From: Allobaculum sp. Allo2
Lineage (GTDB): Bacteria > Bacillota_I > Bacilli_A > Erysipelotrichales > Erysipelotrichaceae
Length of the DNA stretch: 64,000 bases
Assembly: GCF_022701175.1 (NCBI RefSeq)
Contig: NZ_CP078088.1
Coordinates: forward strand, 992,001-1,056,000
Reading direction: 5' to 3'
The notes beneath the pieces were generated by a model. That model saw nothing but the letters and a program-made list of their open reading frames with translations. It was not told the DNA's origin and searched no databases. Below, piece after piece: positions 17,698 through 37,020 of the stretch; position 1 is the stretch's first letter, and every line of letters starts with the position of its first letter. The position numbers and the translations under genes are program-made.

Positions 17698-19973
17698 ATG
17701 AGCGAGTTGATGGAGAAACTGAACCCGGCACAGAAAGAAGCGGTGTGCTGTCTGGACCGGCCGCTGCGCATTGTCGCCGGCGCCGGATCGGGCAAGACCA
17801 GCGTACTGATGGCCCGCATTGAATATCTGATCCGTGAAGCGGATGTGTACCCCAGCCGGATCATGGCGATCACCTTCACCAACAAGGCTGCCCGGGAAAT
17901 GAAAGACCGCCTTGAGGCAATCCTGCCTGAAGAAGCGGGTGACGTGCGCATTTCGACGATTCACTCGCTGTGCGCCCGCATTTTGCGCATGGACGCCAAA
18001 GCGGCCGGCTATCCGTCCAACTTCACCATCCTCGATGGGGACGACCAGAAATCCATGGTCAGCCGCATTCGCAAGGAAAAAGGATTCGATAATAAGAAAT
18101 ATCCCGCCGGGCAGATTCTCAGCTTCATTTCTTCATGCAAGCGCGAACAGGTCGATCCGGAGAAAGCGCGCGTTCTGGCCGATACGCCGGACGGACACGT
18201 GCTGACGACGATTTATGCCGAATACCTTCGCGAACAGAACGAAATGTTCGCCATGGACTTTGACGATCTGCTTCTCAATACGGATGCTCTCCTTACCGAA
18301 AACGAAGTCGTCCGCACCAAGTGGCAAAACCGTCTTGACTACATTCACGTCGACGAGTTTCAGGATACCGACCCGATCCAGTATTCCCTGATTCGAAAAC
18401 TCGTTCGCCCCGATGCCCAGCTCGTGGTCGTCGGCGATCCGGACCAGACTATTTATTCGTGGCGCGGCGCTTCGGTTTCCATCATCATGGATTTCGAAAA
18501 AGATTTCCCCGATGCAAAAACGATTATCCTCGATCAGAACTACCGTTCAACACAGGTCATTCTCGACGCGTCCAACGCGCTGATCGCCAACAACCGCAAC
18601 CGCGTGAAAAAGATCTGTTTTCCACGCGTCCAAGCGCGCAGCCGATCCTTACCTTTGGGGGCATGGAAGACGAAAGCGAAGCCAGCTTTGTGGCGATGAT
18701 GATCGCCCGTCTTCATTCGATCGGCGCCAAGGATCTCAAGCCCGTTCCGTATAAAGATATTGCGGTTCTGTACCGGGCCAACTATATTTCCCGTATTTTT
18801 GAAAAAGAACTCGTAAAGCAGAAAATTCCGTACCGCATTCTGGGCGGCATCCGCTTCTTCGAGCGCAAGGAAATCAAGGACATCCTGGCCTACCTCTTTC
18901 TTCTGCGCAAACCGGATCCCGATGATCCGGCGTTCATGAGCCAGGATCTGTATCTCGAGCGCATCATCAATGTGCCAAGCCGCAAAATCGGTCCAAAATT
19001 CATGGATACGCTGCGCAAGGAAAGTCAGGATCGAGGATTAAGCATGCTCGATGTGCTGCGTGATCCAAAACCGTCAATGCGGCCAGGGCCAGATCCTTTA
19101 TCGATGTGCTCGACCGCATTCAGGCGCGCTATGAAAAGTACGGTCTGCTCGGTCTGGTCGACGCGGTCGTCGAAGAGACCGGCTATAAGAAATCGCTGGC
19201 GATGGATGAAGTCGAAGAGCGCATGCAGAACATCGGTGCGCTCGAGAGCGATATTACCGCCGCCTATTCCAACGACGCGACCCTCACCCTCGATGAATAC
19301 TTAAGCAATCTGGCGATTTACACCGGCCGCATCGACGAAGAAGACCGCAACGCCGTCACCCTTTCTACGGTCCATACCGCCAAGGGCATGGAATACCCGG
19401 TGGTGTTCGTGAGCGGCCTGTATGAAGACACGTTTCCGTCCATGCGCTCCGTTATGGAAAGCGGAAAAGAAGGCATGGAAGAAGAGCGGCGCCTCATGTA
19501 CGTCGCCATGACCCGCGCAAAGGACCTTCTGTTTCTGACGTGGAACACCGGCTATATGTACAGTCAGCAGGGCAATCGAATTCCTTCGCAGTTTATCGAC
19601 GAAATTCCCGATACGCTGACTGCCCACATGCGCCGTCCTGGTCCCGTACCGGAACTGAGCGATTTGGAGCAGGAGAAAAGGACGTCAAAACGTCGAGACA
19701 GACCGGCGAAAAGATCGCCAAACTGGTCGAAAATCGCGAGAAGCGCATGAAGTCGGCCCGTACCCTTGCGGCACGCGCCAAGTCCAGACCGAAAAAGGTG
19801 ACGTACCATAAGGGCGATCGGATTTTCCACAATAAGTTCAAGCAGGGAACGATCCTCGACGTTTCCGGCGATATTATCCAGATTCAGTTTGACGGATACG
19901 ATCACGTCAAAAGATTAACGCGAACTTCATTACGCCGTTAGCCGACGTCGATCCCGAAGATCTCGCCAGCTGA
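17698..19973 (+). CDS. pcrA: ATP-dependent DNA helicase PcrA/UvrD (four frameshifts)
   Basis: About 760 residues, a normal length for PcrA. Superfamily 1A motifs are present in order: Walker A GAGSGKTS (residues 28-35), ITFTNKAAREM (Ia), DEFQDTD (II), GDPDQTIYSWRGA (III), DQNYRST (IV), VTLSTVHTAKGMEY (V) and RRLMYVAMTRAKD (VI). The C-terminus is the PcrA Tudor-like segment (KQGTILDVSGDIIQIQFDG) ending ITPLADVDPEDLAS. It unwinds DNA 3'-5' in repair and plasmid replication and removes RecA. Single-base losses are inferred near 18630, 19075, 19682 and 19905, the last in AAAA. All shift in the same direction, and the product is essential in Bacillota, so these are most likely sequence errors. First gene of the pcrA-ligA-camS-gatCAB block. 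Confidence 0.95.
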
Positions 19974-20125
19974 AACCCGTCCTTAGCCGCCTGCGACAAG
20001 CGGGGTGCACTTTGATACAATGGACGATGGTTTCATTTCCTTTTCAGGCCCGCCGCGCAGTATGCGGCAGGCTGTAATCCGAACAGGAATAAAGAAATAC
20101 ATAAGAAAAGAATATGTACGAATAA

Positions 20126-23358
<3,233 letters not shown>

Positions 23359-23495
23359 GACAGAAACGAGAGGCTTCTGCTTTTCGGATCCGGCGGCTTT
23401 AAAAGCCCTTTGAATCCAGCGAAACGTACAGGCCGCTCGTTTTCAGCCGGTTTTCCGGCCAGATAAACAGAACAGCACAGAAAGAAAGGAAACCG

Positions 23496-23788
23496 ATGGA
23501 AAAATTTTCAACCGAATATTTTCGCAAACTGGCCTCGGATCTGAAATTTGATCTGAGCGATGCGGAAATTGAAGAGCTTAAAAGGACTTTCAGGCGGTGG
23601 AAGCCCAGGTTGAACTCTTCGAGAGTATCGACACCGAAGGGGTGGAACCGATGATTTATCCCTTTGAAGACGAAACCGTATTTTTACGGGAAGATACCGT
23701 ATGCGATGTGCTCTCCCGCGAGGAAGCACTTGAGAACGTGCCGGATGTACGCATGGGACACGTTCATGTTCCAAAGGTGGTGAAATAA
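23496..23788 (+). CDS. gatC: Aspartyl/glutamyl-tRNA amidotransferase subunit GatC (one frameshift)
   Basis: About 97 residues, normal for GatC. ATG at 23496 behind AAAGGAAA. The product MEKFSTEYFRKLASDLKFDLSDAE..IEEL is followed by one lost A near 23580 (AAAA run), then KDFQAVEAQVELFESIDTEGVEPM. The end LREDTVCDVLSREEALENVPDV is the family's conserved (L)R.D....EALxNAP signature. GatC stabilises GatA and GatB in the amidotransferase that makes Gln-tRNA and Asn-tRNA from mischarged precursors. gatA starts right after its stop. Confidence 0.93.
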
Positions 23789-25166
23789 ATGAAAACCCGT
23801 CTGACTCCAAACGAATCCGCAGCCCAGATTGAGGCGCTCCAGCCGACGCTGAACGCGGCGGTCACCATCGTAAGCGAACCGCAGGAAAATCCCGTTCAGG
23901 GCCTTCTTTCTGGCATTCCGGTTGTCCTCAAGGACAACGTCAGCACAAAAGGCATCCGTACGACCGCCAGCTCGAAAATTCTCGACAACTACGTGCCGGT
24001 CTACGATGCCACGATCGTTGAAAAACTGAAAAACGCTGGCGCCGTCATCGTCGCCAAGTCCAGCATGGATGAACTCGGCATGGGCGGGACCAACCGCAAC
24101 GCATCGACCGGTCCGGCCTGCAACCCGTGGAATCCCGCCCACATTACCGGCGGTTCTTCCGGCGGAAGTGCGGCCCTGATGGCTGCCGGCTGCGCGCCCT
24201 TGCCATCGGTACCGATACCGGCGACTCCATCCGTAAGCCGGCTGCCTTCTGCGGTGTCGTCGGCTTCAAACCGACCTATGGACGCATTTCCCGCTACGGC
24301 ATCATTCCGTATGCCTCTTCGCTCGATACCGTCGGCTTCTTTACCCGCACTATCGAAGACGCGGCCGAAGCGCTCGAAGTGCTCGCCGGCCGCGACGATC
24401 ATGACATGACCAGCTCCTTTCTGCCGGTCGAACACTATAAAGAAAATCTCAATCCGGATTTAAAGGGCAAGCGAATCGGTATTTTCCGTACCGTCAGCGA
24501 TCGCATCGCCCGCCCGGAACTGAAAAAGGATTTTGACGAACTCGTTGAAAAAATTCAGGCAGCTGGTGCAGAAGCTGTGGATCTGTATATGGATGAAAAG
24601 CTGATGAATCTCATCGCGCCCGTATACAAGACGATTGCCAACGCCGAAGCGACGGCCAACCATTCCAACCTGGACGGCATCCGCTTTGGTGTGCGCAAGC
24701 CGGGTGGATCGGTCGAAGAAGTCATGACCAATTCCCGTACCGCCGGTTTCTCAAGCTACGTGCGCGCCCGTTTTGTGATCGGCTCCTACACCCTTTTGAA
24801 GAAAACCAGGACCGCCTGTTCCGCAAGGCGCAGAAAATCCGCCGTCTGCTCGTCGACGCCTGGAAAGAACTGTTCGACTCGTGCGACGTGCTGCTTGCCC
24901 CGGCCGCACCGGATACCGCGCCGCTCATTGAAGAAAGCAGCGATGTCCGCTTTGGCAAGGACCGCTTCGAAGAAGAGCATATGCAGCTGGCCAACTTCTC
25001 CGGCTATCCGTCTTTGACGATGCCGCTTTCTCTGGCCGATAACGGTCTGCCGTTTGGCATTAACCTGAACGCCCCTGCCTTCCAGGAACAGGAACTTCTG
25101 GATGTGGCCGCTGCGCTCGAGAAAATCATTGACTTTAAGGAGGAACCGGCATGCCGCGTGAAGTAA
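23789..25166 (+). CDS. gatA: Aspartyl/glutamyl-tRNA amidotransferase subunit GatA (two frameshifts)
   Basis: About 460 residues, slightly short for GatA (usually about 485). Amidase-signature enzyme: catalytic Lys48 in GIPVVLKDN, cis-Ser and nucleophile Ser in ITGGSSGGSAALMAAG, then GTDTGDSIRKPAAFCGVVGFKPTYG. It releases ammonia from glutamine or asparagine for GatB. The usual GGSIRQPA appears here as GDSIRKPA. Single-base losses occur near 24200 (TTGCC run) and 24795 (TTTT run). Its end overlaps gatB by 16 nt. Essential in organisms lacking GlnRS, so the breaks are likely errors. Confidence 0.95.
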
Positions 25167-26570
25167 CCATTGGAATTGAAATCCATTGCGAGCTGAAAAC
25201 AAAAACGAAAATGTTTTCCGGAGCGCTGGTAGCCTTCGGCGATCCGGCCAATACCAACACTTCGGTCATCGACCTCGGTCATCCGGGAACGCTGCCCTGC
25301 GTCAACAAGGAAGCGGTCCGCCTGGCTATTAAAGCGTGCACCGGTCTGCACTGCACGATCGACCCGCTCGTCAAATTCGACCGGAAAAACTACTACTACT
25401 CCGATCTGCCCAAAGGCTTCCAGATCACCCAGCAGTTCCACCCGATCGGCAAGGACGGCTATGTGCTCATCCAGACCGATGAAGGGGAAAGAAAGTGCGC
25501 ATCGAGCGCATTCACATGGAAGAAGATACGGCCAAGCAGTTCCATAAGGACACCGGCACGTACATCGACTTCAACCGCGCCGGCACGCCGCTTGTCGAAA
25601 TCGTTTCCCGACCGGATATGCATTCCGCAGCCGAAGCGGCTGCATATGTCGAAGCGCTGCGCCGCACGCTCTTCTATCTGAACGTTTCCGACGTCAAGAT
25701 GGAAGAAGGTTCCATGCGCTGCGACATTAACATTTCGCTTTCCGACGATCCCGAAAAACTCGGAACGAAAGTCGAAATCAAAAACCTGAACTCGATCGCC
25801 AACGTGCAGAAAGCCGTTCAGGCGGAAATCGAACGCCAGAACGCTGCGCTGGATGCCGGCGAAGAAATCGTACAGTCCACCCGCCGCTACGATGAGCCGA
25901 CCAAATCGACCGTGCTCATGCGTAAAAAGAAGGCAATGTCGACTACAAGTACTTCCCGGAACCGAACATTTTCCCGATCCGTCTTGATGAAAAGTGGATC
26001 GAGGAAATCCAGAACTCGCTCGAAGAACTGCCCGAACAGCGCCTCGAACGCTTTAAAAAGCAGTTTGGCCTCAACGATTACGACGCGTCCGTTCTCGTCA
26101 ACGACCGCGATATGGCCGACTTCTACGAATCCGTGATGGCTGATGCAAAAGACGCCAAGAAGGCCGCCAACTGGGTCATCGGCGATCTGAGCGCCTGGCT
26201 CAATAAAAACGGCCTGAACTTTACGAAAAATCCGGCTTCCGCCAAGGCGATCGCCCGTCTGGTCAACCTCATCGAAGAGGGTACCATTTCCGGCAAGCAG
26301 GGCAAGGAAGTCTTTGAAGACGTCATGCAGGGCGCCGATCCGGATCAGGTGATCAAGGACAAAGGCATGCAGCAGATGTCCGATGACGGCGCGCTGCTCG
26401 AGCTGATCAACACCGTACTCGATCAGAACCCGAAATCGATCGAAGACTTCAAGAACGGCAAAAACCGTGCTGTCGGCTTTCTCATGGGTCAGGTCATGAA
26501 GGCGTCCAAAGGCCAGGCCAACCCGAAAAAGGCCAACGGTCTGCTCGTTCAGGAACTGAACAAACGGTAA
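25151..26570 (+). CDS. gatB: Aspartyl/glutamyl-tRNA amidotransferase subunit GatB (two frameshifts)
   Basis: About 474 residues, normal length. ATG at 25151 behind AAGGAGG and inside gatA. Family hallmarks: IGIEIHCELKTKTKMFSG, DLGHPGTLPCVN, FDRKNYYYSDLPKGFQITQ, VRIERIHMEEDTAK, and the C-terminal tail domain with GNRAVGFLMGQVMKAS-like text (NRAVGFLMGQVMK). GatB phosphorylates and amidates the mischarged aminoacyl-tRNA. Single-base losses near 25490 (GGGGAAAG) and 25930 (AAAAAG). A weak hairpin follows the stop. Confidence 0.95.
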
Positions 26571-26573
26571 ATT

Positions 26574-26593
26574 CTCCCTTTGAACAAAGGGAA
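26574..26593 (+). terminator. Weak stem-loop after gatB
   Basis: TCCCTTTG and CAAAGGGA form an 8-bp stem with a 2-nt spacer immediately after the gatB stop. There is no clear T run, so termination is uncertain. Confidence 0.4.
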
Positions 26594-26748
26594 AACCGGA
26601 GTTTTCTAACAGTTTGTTCACGCGGCCGGCCTCAGCCATCACAAAAGTCTTCGTGTGATATGATTGTGTTGGTTTTGAGAGAGCTCAGAACCGGACACGA
26701 AAAATACTGCTGCCTGAGGCAGCTGATGGAAATGAATTGGAGAGAACT

Positions 26749-27482
26749 ATGCCCGATACACCTAAAAAACGAAACGGGTCAGAAAGCCGAAAAAGGAGAA
26801 AGTCAAACAGGGCCACAAGCTCGTCTGGTTTACTCTGATCATCATTCTGATTCCGTTCCTCATTGTCGGTTACGTCCTGCTGACCAGTGCACAGGGCAAC
26901 AACCACCCCGTTGAAGGAAATCGCTTTGGCGTCAACGACCTGCAGCCGCGCATTCAGGATTCGCAGATGAATGCCATTCAGGGCGATCTGCTTACGATCG
27001 GCGGCGTAGAAAGCGCCACGATCAATCTCGAATCCGCCACCCTGCGCGTCAACCTGAACATGGTCGACAATGCGGACAACGCGATTCTCGAAGAAGCGTG
27101 CCGCCAGGCGTACGACATCGTCAACAACTACCTGCCGATCGATACGTACTTCACGAATTCGGAAAACGGTAAAAACTACGATCTGGAAATTTCCGCTTAC
27201 AACTACATCGTCGACGATCAGCATCCCGCCGACGGCTGGCACTTCACCAAGCTGCTGAAAACCGCGGCCGCCAGCGACTTTGTGGTGGATCACATTACCC
27301 AGCCGAAAAATCCGGAACTCGCCGAACAGGTGCGCAAGAAGGAAGCTCAGACGCCGCAGGCGCCTGCGCAGGATTCTGCAGCCGAACAGCCGGCCGAAGA
27401 TCCCAACGCGCAGCAGGAAGCTCTGCCGGATGAAAATCTCGGCTACTACGACGAATACGGAAACTTCATTTACTACCAGTAG
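26749..27482 (+). CDS. Unknown single-pass membrane protein downstream of gatB (one frameshift)
   Basis: About 245 residues. ATG at 26749 behind TTGGAGAG. A basic, Lys-rich N-terminus is followed by one membrane helix (LVWFTLIIILIPFLIVGYVLL) and then an outside domain. That domain has MNAIQGDLLTIGGVESATINL, LRVNLNMVDNADNAILEEACRQAY and a short Tyr-rich end. A linker rich in Gln/Ala/Pro/Glu precedes the end, GYYDEYGNFIYYQ. One base is lost near 26785 in the Lys-rich leader (GAAAAAGG). No family is recognised. Its position after gatB suggests cotranscription or a read-through from the gat block. A terminator follows at once, then the IS66 insertion. Confidence 0.75.
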
Positions 27483-27500
27483 AACATTTGAAACAGACAG

Positions 27501-27525
27501 CCAGCCGGAATCCCCGGCTGGTTTT
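27501..27525 (+). terminator. Rho-independent terminator
   Basis: CCAGCCGG and CCGGCTGG form an 8-bp stem followed by TTTTATTTG. It ends the 26749-27482 transcript. Confidence 0.85.
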
Positions 27526-27551
27526 ATTTGGAGCAAGCTCGCAAACGAACG

Positions 27552-27559
27552 CGCTGACC
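27552..27559 (+). repeat. Target site duplication of IS66 copy 1, left
   Basis: CGCTGACC immediately precedes the left terminal repeat and is repeated at 30048-30055. Eight base pairs is the known IS66 duplication length. Confidence 0.93.
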
Positions 27560-27635
27560 GTAAGCGTCAAATAAAAGACGGGTATTTTCTCGACCGCCTC
27601 CTTGGGATAATTCCTTTATTCAAGGAGGCTTTTTC

Positions 27636-28022
27636 ATGGAATCAATCATCCCTGCAATCGATCTCGGTATCGATTTCTCCAAAGTTAAAAACATCTATCT
27701 GGCTCAGATGCCTGCTGACCTTCGCAAAGGAATTGACGGTTACGTCTCCCTGGTTCAAGGACCTCTCGCTCTGGATCCGCTGGATGGATCCCTCTTTCTC
27801 TTCGTTAATCGACAGAAGAACAAGATCAAAGGTATCCTTCGTGACGGAAATGGATTCTGGCTTGTTTATAAGCGACTCTCCAGATCTTCCCTTCAGTGGC
27901 CTGTCAGCCCTGACCAGTCCGACTTCATGCGAATTGACTGTTCGCAGCTGGCTTCTCTGCTTTCCGGTCTGTCGATTGTTCCCCAGCCGGCATTTCTGCC
28001 ACGAACTTATAAGTATGTTTAA
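27636..28022 (+). CDS. tnpB: IS66 accessory protein TnpB
   Basis: 128 residues, intact, behind AAGGAGG. Typical IS66 Orf2 features: YLAQMPADLRKGIDGYVSLV, LFLFVNRQKNKIKGILRDG and GFWLVYKRL. TnpB is needed with the transposase in several IS66 elements, but its biochemical role is not settled. Matches the copy at 56475-56861 except for one Pro/Thr change near WPVS. Confidence 0.95.
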   Translation: MESIIPAIDLGIDFSKVKNIYLAQMPADLRKGIDGYVSLVQGPLALDPLDGSLFLFVNRQKNKIKGILRDGNGFWLVYKRLSRSSLQWPVSPDQSDFMRIDCSQLASLLSGLSIVPQPAFLPRTYKYV

Positions 28023-28035
28023 ACCAATTTAAAAG

Positions 28036-28071
28036 GATGATTTTCTTGAAGGAATATCAAGATAAATCATC
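28036..28071 (+). other. Hairpin between tnpB and tnpC
   Basis: GATGATTTTCTTGA pairs with TCAAGATAAATCATC around a short loop just after the tnpB stop. There is no T run. It is conserved in copy 2 with a compensating-looking change, so it may control tnpC expression. Confidence 0.5.
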
Positions 28072-28114
28072 TAATTTACTTTATCTATCGCTCTAAATAT
28101 GTTAAAATTAATAC

Positions 28115-29957
28115 ATGGATGTGCCGAACCCTTACCAGACAATCCGCAACGAGCTCCTCGAAGATCTTCATCATCAGATCAGCACCATGACGGAAGAAGA
28201 GAAAGACAAATTTATTGAGGATATGTACCTGGATCTCTATTTCGCTAAAGAAATCAATAAAGCCGTGAAAAGCGGCCGCTTTGGTCCTTCTACGGAAAAG
28301 ATGGTTCCCTTGAAACTGGATTACTCTGAAAACGAGGACGGCGGCCCAGATATCAATATTCTGAATAAACAGCTGGCTCAGCTTGATCTGAAAGCCGATG
28401 TTTGTTTTAACCGGGCTGCGAAATATCAGGAAGAGGGAGACCGCTATCGTAAAGAAGCTGAAGATTTAAAGCTCAGTTCTGTTGAAGGAAGCAAGAAAAA
28501 CCTTCCACCAAGTGCAGAAAGCAGGAAGCGGTCAAAGAAACCACTACCTTCAGTGTAGAAGGGAAAAGCGCATTTGCCCAGTTTGCGGCTGTGAGATGAA
28601 AACTGTTGGAATGAAACGTCACTATAGGATTCATCGGATTCCCGCTCGCTATAGGCTGGAAGAAGTGCTGCGTGAGACAGTCGCGTGCCCAAACAAGTGT
28701 ACGGATGAAAACGGGAAAGCCATCATCCGCACCGCCGAACCTGACGAGCCTGCACTGATCGACAAGAGTGTCGCAACTTCCTCTATGGTCGCGGGAATTG
28801 CCTACGATAAGTTCGTAATGGGAACCCCGGCCTATCGTCAGGAAAAGCACCTGAGTCTCACGGGACTGCCGATCAGCCGTCAGACCATGGGCAACATCCT
28901 GGAAAAAACTTACGATCTTTATCTGAAGCCACTCGTAAAACAAATGATTGAGGATCTCCCAAACTGTAACGTCGTCCATATGGATGAGACGGTTTTAAAG
29001 TGCACGGAGGTTAAAGATCGAAAACAGTCTTCTATGGTTGTCGCCGTCAGCGGAATCTATGAAGAGAACCAGATGGCTGTCTATAAGTTTTTCCCTTACA
29101 AGAAACAGGAGTTCGTAATCGCCCTCCTTGGCGGTTCTTTTCGTCATGCCCTTATGACAGACGGGCTTTATGCATATGCCAACTACTATGGCCCCTGCAG
29201 AAAGCTCAACTGTATGGCCCATGCGAGAAGAAAGATCTTCGAAGCCATCAAAGTCCGGTCAGACTTCGCGCAGTATCAGGCAGACGTCCTGAAGTGGGAA
29301 AAGACCACACTGGAGAACGACGAAGAGGCCGCAGAAGCGGCAGCCCAGCTGGACGAAACAGAGAGACCCGAACCAAGTCCGGGTCTCCAGATTCTGCTCA
29401 CAGCCCTGTCTCTGTTCGGGAAGCTCTACCACATCGAATCCCACGTTGCTTCTTACTCGCACGAGGCGAGAACCGAAGTTCGGCAGGAACTTTCAAAGCC
29501 CTGCTTTGAAAGACTCACAAGAGTCATGATGGTGGAGATTCAGAGTGGATTCGAGGAAAGAAGCACCGCCTACAGAGCAGCCAAGTACTTCATGGATCGA
29601 GCGAACTCGTTGGGAAGGTGCCTGGAAGACGGTGATTATCCGATCGACAATAATGTGGCAGAAAGAGCCGTAAAGCCATTCGTGATCAATCGCAAAAACT
29701 TCCAGACTACGAAGAGTATCAAAGGTGCGGAAGTCGTCGCAGCGTTTATGACTTTGTTTCGATCGGCTGAAATGAACGACTTAAATCCAGAGCGCTACAT
29801 GGAGTACGTTCTGGATGAACTCAAATGGTTCAAAGACGATGAAATCGCGGTAGATGTATTGAAGTCACTTCTGCCGTATTCAAAGGATTTACCTGAATAT
29901 CTTCGAATTGGATACCGTGGACCGGATCCGAAGTATGAAGAAAACGATGAAGAATAA
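28115..29957 (+). CDS. tnpC: IS66 transposase TnpC (frame change in the middle)
   Basis: The first frame (28115-28558) gives a helical N-terminal part with GRFGPSTEKM, the usual IS66 start. The second frame (from about 28495 to 29957) gives the zinc-binding segment CPVCGCEM, then the DDE core: Asp in VVHMDETVLK, Asp in LMTDGLYAYANY, and Glu in YPIDNNVAERAVKPF. The IS66 C-terminal segment closes it. The change of frame falls in AAGAAAAACC near 28490-28500 and needs one base fewer or two more. Exactly the same arrangement occurs in copy 2. Either the transposase is made by frameshifting, or both copies carry the same mutation or base-calling error. No ribosome site precedes the ATG. Confidence 0.88.
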
Positions 29958-29960
29958 AAA

Positions 29961-30002
29961 ATACGCCAAGCGGGATCTCGAAAGGGATCCCGTTTAGCGT
30001 AT
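29961..30002 (+). other. Long hairpin at the right end of IS66 copy 1
   Basis: ATACGCCAAGCGGGATC pairs with GGATCCCGTTTAGCGTAT just after the tnpC stop. There is no T run on the plus strand. It is present in copy 2 as well and probably insulates or stops transcription at the element's end. Confidence 0.6.
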
Positions 30003-30047
30003 CTAATATTCAGTCTCGCGTATACCCGTCGATTGTTTGACACTTAC

Positions 30048-30055
30048 CGCTGACC
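30048..30055 (+). repeat. Target site duplication of IS66 copy 1, right
   Basis: CGCTGACC, identical to 27552-27559. Confidence 0.93.
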
Positions 30056-30135
30056 CAATAGAAAGTCCGCGCAAAACGGGGAAAGCCGCCAGTTCAGCCG
30101 AAGCCATTGTCAAAGTTTACGAACAGGAAATGCAA

Positions 30136-30178
30136 AGGAGAAAACGTCCGCACAGGTGCGGAACGCCTTCTCCTTTTT
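30136..30178 (+). terminator. Rho-independent terminator
   Basis: GGAGAA..CGTCCGCAC, a 2-nt loop, GTGCGGAACG..TTCTCC and five Ts. It lies downstream of IS66 and insulates the beta-galactosidase gene. No gene that it serves is visible. Confidence 0.8.
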
Positions 30179-30293
30179 CATTTAGAACGGAAATTTTGCG
30201 GCTGAGAAACACGAAAAAACGTGCCTGCATACGGGACGAATGTACAGAAAAAGTATCGTCAATTCGCAAAATCATGTGCAAAACGGGAAATAA

Positions 30294-36734
<6,441 letters not shown>

Positions 36735-36809
36735 AATTCTTTCTTGGCCCGGTTGAAACGCGTTTTGCGTAATACCAGAAACGAGAAAGTGCCGCTCTCT
36801 CAAGGCGGC

Positions 36810-36860
36810 AGCCCTCTGATTTCCGGCAGAATGTTCTGCCCAGAAGCCAGAGGGCTTTTT
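36810..36860 (+). terminator. Rho-independent terminator of the beta-galactosidase gene
   Basis: AGCCCTCTG (36810-36818) pairs with CAGAGGGCT (36848-36856), with a further small hairpin in the loop, then five Ts. Confidence 0.82.
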
Positions 36861-36891
36861 CTATGGGGCGAAGAGAACGTACGGCGAGAAA

Positions 36892-36941
36892 AAGACCAGA
36901 ACTTTTACAGCCGGCATGAGCCGACTGCAGGTTCTGGTCTT
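36892..36941 (-). terminator. Rho-independent terminator (minus strand)
   Basis: AAGACCAGAAC and GTTCTGGTCTT pair perfectly across a loop holding its own GC-rich hairpin. On the minus strand the right arm runs into TTTTT. It ends the patatin-like gene. Confidence 0.8.
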
Positions 36942-37020
36942 GCATGAGAACTGGTGAGAAGGAAATCGTTTATCGCTTGGAAAAAAGCGGAAGAAAGAAC
37001 CGTAAAGGGCAGGGAGCGCT

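Larger units (their letters stand above)
27560..30047 (+). mobile_element. IS66 family insertion sequence, copy 1
   Basis: 2488 bp, bounded by imperfect terminal inverted repeats. The left end reads GTAAGCGTCAAATAAAAGAC and the right end, on the other strand, GTAAGTGTCAAACAATCGAC, both followed by GGGTAT. Direct 8-bp target repeats flank it. It encodes TnpB and TnpC; no TnpA is present in the 76 bp before tnpB. It landed between the terminator of the 26749 gene and the beta-galactosidase leader, so no gene is visibly broken. It is nearly identical to copy 2 at 54453-56937 (2485 bp, opposite orientation), with a 3-bp indel and a few substitutions. Confidence 0.95.
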
